In this document: piece by piece, positions 11,942 to 15,125 of the stretch
Layout of the letters: each line of letters starts with the position of its first letter
Position numbering within the stretch: the stretch's first letter is position 1
Assembly (NCBI GenBank): GCA_051004815.1
Contig: JBPCJY010000121.1
Coordinates: forward strand, 1-15,125
Reading direction: 5' to 3'
DNA from: JBBQXY01 sp051004815
Lineage (GTDB): Bacteria; Chloroflexota; Ktedonobacteria; Ktedonobacterales; Ktedonobacteraceae
DNA: 15,125 nt
The notes under the pieces: model-generated
Database searches by the model: none
Seen by the model: only the letters and a program-made list of their open reading frames with translations
What the model was told of the DNA's origin: nothing
Made by a program: the position numbers and the translations under genes

Positions 11942-13342
11942 GTGTCAATTATTACGGTTATCGGCACCGGCTACGTCGGATTAGTGACAGGGACGTGCCT
12001 TGCCGATATGGGCAATCGCGTTACCTGCGTCGATATTATCCCAGAAAAAATCGAACGTTTAAACCAGGGCATTTTGCCAATTTACGAACCGGGGTTGGAA
12101 GAGTTGGTGGAGCGCAACGTCAACGCCGGACGTCTCCACTTTACCACGAGCTATAAAGAGGGGCTGGATGGTTCTAACTATATTTTTATCGCCGTCAACA
12201 CCCCTACCGGCACTAGCCAGGGTGGTGCCGATATGCGCTACGTGGAGAGTGCAGCTCGCGGCATCGCGGAAGAGTTAGATCATTATGCGGTGATTATCAA
12301 TAAAAGCACCGTGCCAGTGGGCAGCGGTGACGTGGTCACACGCATCATCCGCCAAAATCTTGCTCGTCCGGAAGTTCCCTTTGGCGTCGTCTCCAACCCG
12401 GAGTTCTTGCGTGAAGGGTCCGCAGTGCTGGATTTCCAGAACCCTGACCGCGTCGTGCTCGGTTCGTCAGACCAGGATGCCGCGACCAAAGTCGCCATGC
12501 TCTACTTACCATTGCGGGCAAATATTGTCATTACCGACCTCTATACGGCGGAGATGATTAAGTACGCCTCCAACGCTTTCCTGGCCACAAAAATCTCGTT
12601 CATCAATGAGATAGCACAGATTTGCGAACGCCTGGGTGCCGATGTAAAAGAGGTCGCCGTCGGCATGGGTTATGATAAGCGCATCGGACGCGCCTTCCTC
12701 GATGCCGGTCTGGGCTATGGGGGCAGCTGCTTTCCCAAAGACGTTCGTGCCCTGGCCTATATGGCCGATGAGGCAGGACTGCATCCACAGCTTTTGAATG
12801 CGGTAATGGATATTAACCATGACCAGCGCCGCCTGATCGTTACCAAGTTGACTTCTATTCTCGGCTCGCTGCGCGGCTGCACTATTGGAGTGCTTGGCCT
12901 GGCCTTTAAGCCGAATACAGACGATATGCGCGAGGCACCAGCCGTTGACATTGTTCGCTGGGTTACTAGCCAGGGTGCGACAGTGCAGGTCTACGACCCT
13001 GTTGCATCACACACAGCGCACGATGCGTTTGAGCGTGAAGGTATTCGCTCTGACGCTGTTACCTTCTGCACTAATGCTTATGCCGTCGCTGAAAATGCCG
13101 ATGCGTTAGTTATTGTCACCGAATGGAACGAGTTCAAAGCGCTGAATATGCTACAGATTCGCAACTCGATGCGTCGTCCCGTCTTGATCGATGGGCGTAA
13201 CATCTACGAGTCCTTGGAGATGAACCGCCTCGGTTTCATTTATCGCGGCATGGGTCGCGGCACTGGCCCCGCCCCCTCGGTGTTGCCGCCCGGCGATAGC
13301 ACCAGCACGCCACAACTGAGTATCGAGGTGCCACGAGCATAA
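11942..13342 (+). CDS. ugd: UDP-glucose 6-dehydrogenase
   Basis: Oxidises UDP-glucose to UDP-glucuronate with two NAD+, supplying precursors for exopolysaccharide or cell-surface glycans; cytoplasmic. The 466-aa protein shows the NAD-binding motif IGTGYVGLVTG (7-17), STVPVGS (122-128), FLREGSA (155-161), Lys207 in EMIKYASN, the catalytic GYGGSCFPKD (Cys263), and GLAFKPNTDDMREAPA in the UDP-binding C-domain. All key residues are present. Beyond the usual end (about residue 435) is a Pro/Ser/Thr-rich tail of about 30 residues. Start GTG at 11942 with AGAGGAG 10 nt upstream, overlapping the TAG of the MBL gene, so the two are co-transcribed and probably coupled. The gene could also be named tuaD or rkpK; a GDP-mannose dehydrogenase is less likely. 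Confidence 0.95.
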   Translation: MSIITVIGTGYVGLVTGTCLADMGNRVTCVDIIPEKIERLNQGILPIYEPGLEELVERNVNAGRLHFTTSYKEGLDGSNYIFIAVNTPTGTSQGGADMRYVESAARGIAEELDHYAVIINKSTVPVGSGDVVTRIIRQNLARPEVPFGVVSNPEFLREGSAVLDFQNPDRVVLGSSDQDAATKVAMLYLPLRANIVITDLYTAEMIKYASNAFLATKISFINEIAQICERLGADVKEVAVGMGYDKRIGRAFLDAGLGYGGSCFPKDVRALAYMADEAGLHPQLLNAVMDINHDQRRLIVTKLTSILGSLRGCTIGVLGLAFKPNTDDMREAPAVDIVRWVTSQGATVQVYDPVASHTAHDAFEREGIRSDAVTFCTNAYAVAENADALVIVTEWNEFKALNMLQIRNSMRRPVLIDGRNIYESLEMNRLGFIYRGMGRGTGPAPSVLPPGDSTSTPQLSIEVPRA

Positions 13343-13390
13343 AATTGCTCGTACGGAGGCGGCGCAAGAGACAAATTTGGAGCAAAAAAC

Positions 13391-13903
13391 ATGGATGAGC
13401 AGGACCTGCCATTGTTGTTCACCCCACTGGTACGCCAACCAGGGGTTGCGCTGCCTGATTGGCTCTTTGGGCCAGCGGGGGCGGTAGGCTTGCCCGCGCC
13501 ACTCCATGCGCCGCAGGGCGTCAATGTCGCCGTGGGCATCGATATCATCGAGGTGAACCGTGTGCGAAAAGTATACGAGCGACACGGCGAACGCTTTCTA
13601 AAGCGTGTCTTCACTGAGCGTGAGGTCATGCAATGTCGCGGCAAGGCGACAAGGTTAGCTGGTCGTTTCGCCGCTAAAGAGGCCATTAGCAAGGCTCTTG
13701 GTACAGGTATTCATGGCGTGGCCTGGCGTGAGATGGAGATTGTACAGTTACGCAGTGGGCGACCCACCGTCACCCTCCACGGCAACGCGAAACGACGCGC
13801 CGAGCTGCTCGGCATCAGTGCCTTCGATGTCAGCATCGCCGACCTGGCGGAACTATCCATCGCTATCGCAGTCGCCATTCAAACCGATAGAGAAACGCCT
13901 TGA
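13391..13903 (+). CDS. acpS: Holo-[acyl-carrier-protein] synthase with N-terminal extension
   Basis: Transfers 4'-phosphopantetheine from CoA to acyl carrier protein. The family domain starts at about residue 46 (VAVGIDIIEVNRVRKVYERH), with Mg-binding Asp51 and Glu97 (FAAKEAISKALG), and ends with FDVSIADLAELSIAIAV, matching the SxSH-type C-terminal strand although the usual His is replaced. The domain is about 120 aa, the normal size. The first 45 residues (LFTPLVRQPGVALPDWLFGP...) are Pro/Leu-rich and not part of typical AcpS. The start is supported by GGAG 8 nt before ATG 13391; an internal GTG at 13532 lacks an SD, so the extension is probably translated. It lies 48 bp after ugd, in the same operon. 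Confidence 0.88.
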   Translation: MDEQDLPLLFTPLVRQPGVALPDWLFGPAGAVGLPAPLHAPQGVNVAVGIDIIEVNRVRKVYERHGERFLKRVFTEREVMQCRGKATRLAGRFAAKEAISKALGTGIHGVAWREMEIVQLRSGRPTVTLHGNAKRRAELLGISAFDVSIADLAELSIAIAVAIQTDRETP

Positions 13904-13906
13904 CAG

Positions 13907-14359
13907 ATGAGAGCATTGTTGCAGCGCGTCAGTCGAGCGAGTGTCACTGTTGATGAACAGATCGTTGGTCATATCGGTCAGGGACTGCTCGTATTTCTTG
14001 GCATAGGTCATGAGGATAACGAAACTACGGTAAAGACTCTCGCTGATAAGATTGTCCAATTACGTATATTCTCAGATGCGCAAGGGAAAATGAACCTCTC
14101 GCTGCTTGATATCCAGGGAGAAATGTTAGTTGTTTCGCAATTTACCCTTCATGCTGACGTGCGCCGTGGCCGTCGTCCCAGCTTTAAAAATGCGGCCCCT
14201 CCTTCGCTTGCAAACTCGCTCTATGCGCTCTTCAAAGAGACATGTACGAAATACGGGCTGACGGTTGCCAGTGGGATATTTGGAGCATCGATGAGCGTTG
14301 AGCTACGGAACGAAGGGCCAGTTACCATCTGGCTTGATAGTGAAGAGTTAGGTTCCTGA
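13907..14359 (+). CDS. dtd: D-aminoacyl-tRNA deacylase
   Basis: Hydrolyses D-aminoacyl-tRNA (and Gly-tRNA-Ala), preventing D-amino acids from entering proteins; cytoplasmic dimer. The 150-aa length is normal. Motifs: the N-terminal strand MRALLQRVSRASVTVD, the active-site SQFTL (77-81) followed by RRGRRPSF (86-93), and the Gly-cisPro motif in NEGPVTIWLDS (135-145), preceded by GIFGASM. ATG 13907 is 3 bp after the acpS stop. There is no clear SD, which fits coupling to acpS. Last gene of the MBL-ugd-acpS-dtd operon; no strong terminator was found before the MITE that begins 27 bp downstream. Confidence 0.95.
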   Translation: MRALLQRVSRASVTVDEQIVGHIGQGLLVFLGIGHEDNETTVKTLADKIVQLRIFSDAQGKMNLSLLDIQGEMLVVSQFTLHADVRRGRRPSFKNAAPPSLANSLYALFKETCTKYGLTVASGIFGASMSVELRNEGPVTIWLDSEELGS

Positions 14360-14380
14360 ACCAATGTGTTTTGCATTAGC

Positions 14381-14385
14381 CAATA
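14381..14385. repeat. Target-site duplication, left (CAATA)
   Basis: CAATA directly before the left terminal inverted repeat; the same five bases follow the right one at 14609-14613. Confidence 0.75.
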
Positions 14386-14608
14386 CTCACGGTTCGGTCA
14401 TTTTTTAGGGTATAAAATGAATTGTATTCCCCACTTTGGGGCTAAAAACGCCCAAAGAATGGTCTTCATTCCCCACTTGGTCATACAGGTTTGGATCAAG
14501 TGAATACATGTTCTGTCAAAGTGAGGCGTATTTCTTGCTTTATGCGCAGAACATGCATTTCATGGGATCAATTCTTTCAAACCCCTTCAAAAATGACCGA
14601 ACCATGAG
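14386..14608. mobile_element. 223-bp MITE
   Basis: Terminal inverted repeats of 20 bp with one mismatch (CTCAYGGTTCGGTCATTTTT) at 14386-14405 and, inverted, 14589-14608, flanked by CAATA duplications. The interior carries a perfect CATGTTCTG/CAGAACATG pair within a longer imperfect palindrome, and two direct copies of ATTCCCCACTT. No transposase is encoded; a small plus-strand ORF inside is considered spurious. A parent IS elsewhere in the genome would supply transposase. The insertion ended a GNAT gene. Confidence 0.85.
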
Positions 14609-14937
14609 CAATAGTTTGATAAAGTGAAATGGATCAAGCCATCTCGCGGTAAAACGGAGTGCAGGAGCGTTTTGCCAAGCTGGCCTGACTGTTGAGCTGG
14701 TCGCACAAACACATCGGTGAGAAAGCTGATATTTCCCCGTGTAATAGCACCCGCGTATGCCAGCACCAGTCCATCCTGCTCCGCGACATACAGTGTCCCC
14801 GTCTGAAGGACGTGCCGTAAATATGGTGGGGTATTGCCGGGTGAAGGTGGATGGGGACTATCAAGCACCTCATTCTGATAAAACACCTCGTATATTGCCG
14901 CGAGATCGGCTTCATTCGCTGGGCGAAAAATCGTCAT
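14587..14937 (-). pseudogene. Truncated GNAT-family N-acetyltransferase
   Basis: The N-terminal GNAT fold is clear from MTIFRPANEADLAAIYEVFY through GTLYVAEQDGLVLAYAGAIT to LTDVFVRPAQQSGQLGKTLL, which covers motif A and the acetyl-CoA pyrophosphate loop (here QSGQLGK for the usual QGxGxG/A). After HFTLSN the frame crosses the target duplication into the MITE, which supplies the last residues (CSWFGHF) and the stop. The C-terminal strands and helix of the fold are missing. Start ATG 14937 has AAAGGA 9 nt upstream. The lost 3' part is not found beyond the MITE, where only 21 bp separate its left target duplication from dtd, so it was already lost or deleted with the insertion. Probably non-functional. 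Substrate unknown. Confidence 0.8.
14609..14613. repeat. Target-site duplication, right (CAATA)
   Basis: Matches 14381-14385. Read on the minus strand it falls within the last host-derived codons of the truncated GNAT gene. Confidence 0.75.
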
Positions 14938-15040
14938 ATTGTACCATCCTTTTACTAGATGTTTTTCCTCTATTGTATACGTTGGCTGGGAAAAGAGCAT
15001 CACTATGTCTTATTTGACACAGGGCTTGTGTATGATTGCC

Positions 15041-15125
15041 AGGGCGACCGCAAGGGATCGCCCCTACTATACACGCATAGCGGGCAGAACAGGTACCGTT
15101 GTATAGTAGGGGCGATCCCTTGCGG
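15041..15125. repeat. Palindromic interspersed repeat (right window edge)
   Basis: A perfect 25-bp inverted repeat, 15048-15072 with 15101-15125, with the same arms as 1-80 and a different 28-bp loop. AGGGCGA at 15041-15047 suggests the stem continues past the window end. A second member of the family seen at 1-158. Confidence 0.85.

Noticed and set aside
14351..14362. GGTTC-CT-GAACC hairpin at the dtd stop as terminator
   Set aside because: The stem is only 5 bp with a 2-nt loop, and no T-run follows.
14436..14627. 63-codon plus-strand ORF in the MITE
   Set aside because: It crosses the MITE right end into host DNA, has no SD and no similarity to a transposase.

Overview
The window looks like chromosomal DNA of a Chloroflexota bacterium, most likely of the Ktedonobacterales. 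This is an inference from the mixture of monoderm-type housekeeping genes, a MerR and permease set, an oversized Lgt, and abundant palindromic interspersed repeats (one of the CATTCTGAGCG type, others around a GGGCGATCCCTTGCGG core). No rRNA, tRNA or CRISPR array was found.

Layout. 1-160: palindromic repeat family, also present at 15041-15125. 285-1505 (+): lgt, with a long acidic tail. 1518-2216 (-): MerR-type regulator, convergent with lgt. 2246-2457: nested palindromic repeat element. 2508-4001 (-): APC-family amino acid permease. 4254-5643 (-): a one-TM protein with a long disordered acidic front half, followed by a clear intrinsic terminator. 5644-6029: non-coding. 6030-11225: a 5.2 kb integrative element bounded by 19-bp direct repeats. 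11266-14359 (+): host operon of an MBL-fold hydrolase, UDP-glucose 6-dehydrogenase, holo-ACP synthase and dtd. 14386-14608: a 223-bp MITE with 20-bp terminal inverted repeats and a 5-bp target duplication, which truncates a GNAT acetyltransferase gene (14587-14937, -).

The integrative element is the most interesting part. Its leftward operon runs, in transcription order: a sigma-70-family protein with an extra C-terminal excisionase-type HTH domain; a GC-rich, strongly palindromic 380-bp segment that may be a structured RNA, an unfamiliar 138-aa ORF, or both; a 63-aa protein; a 67-aa excisionase-type HTH protein; and a tyrosine integrase. Spacing is tight and strong Shine-Dalgarno sites overlap upstream stop codons. 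Rightward lie a 77-aa excisionase-type HTH protein and an XRE-TPR regulator, with a possible coupled 45-aa ORF. The two arms diverge from a compact switch: two near-consensus sigma-70 promoters on opposite strands share the same -35 position, and each has a palindrome in its spacer. This resembles a phage or ICE decision circuit. No replication, relaxase, capsid or transfer gene is visible. The attachment core carries an extended -10 box (TGTTATAAT), so integration swaps the sequence upstream of the -10 of the host MBL-ugd-acpS-dtd operon while preserving the -10 itself.

All functional statements rest on reading motifs by eye; no database search or folding calculation was run.
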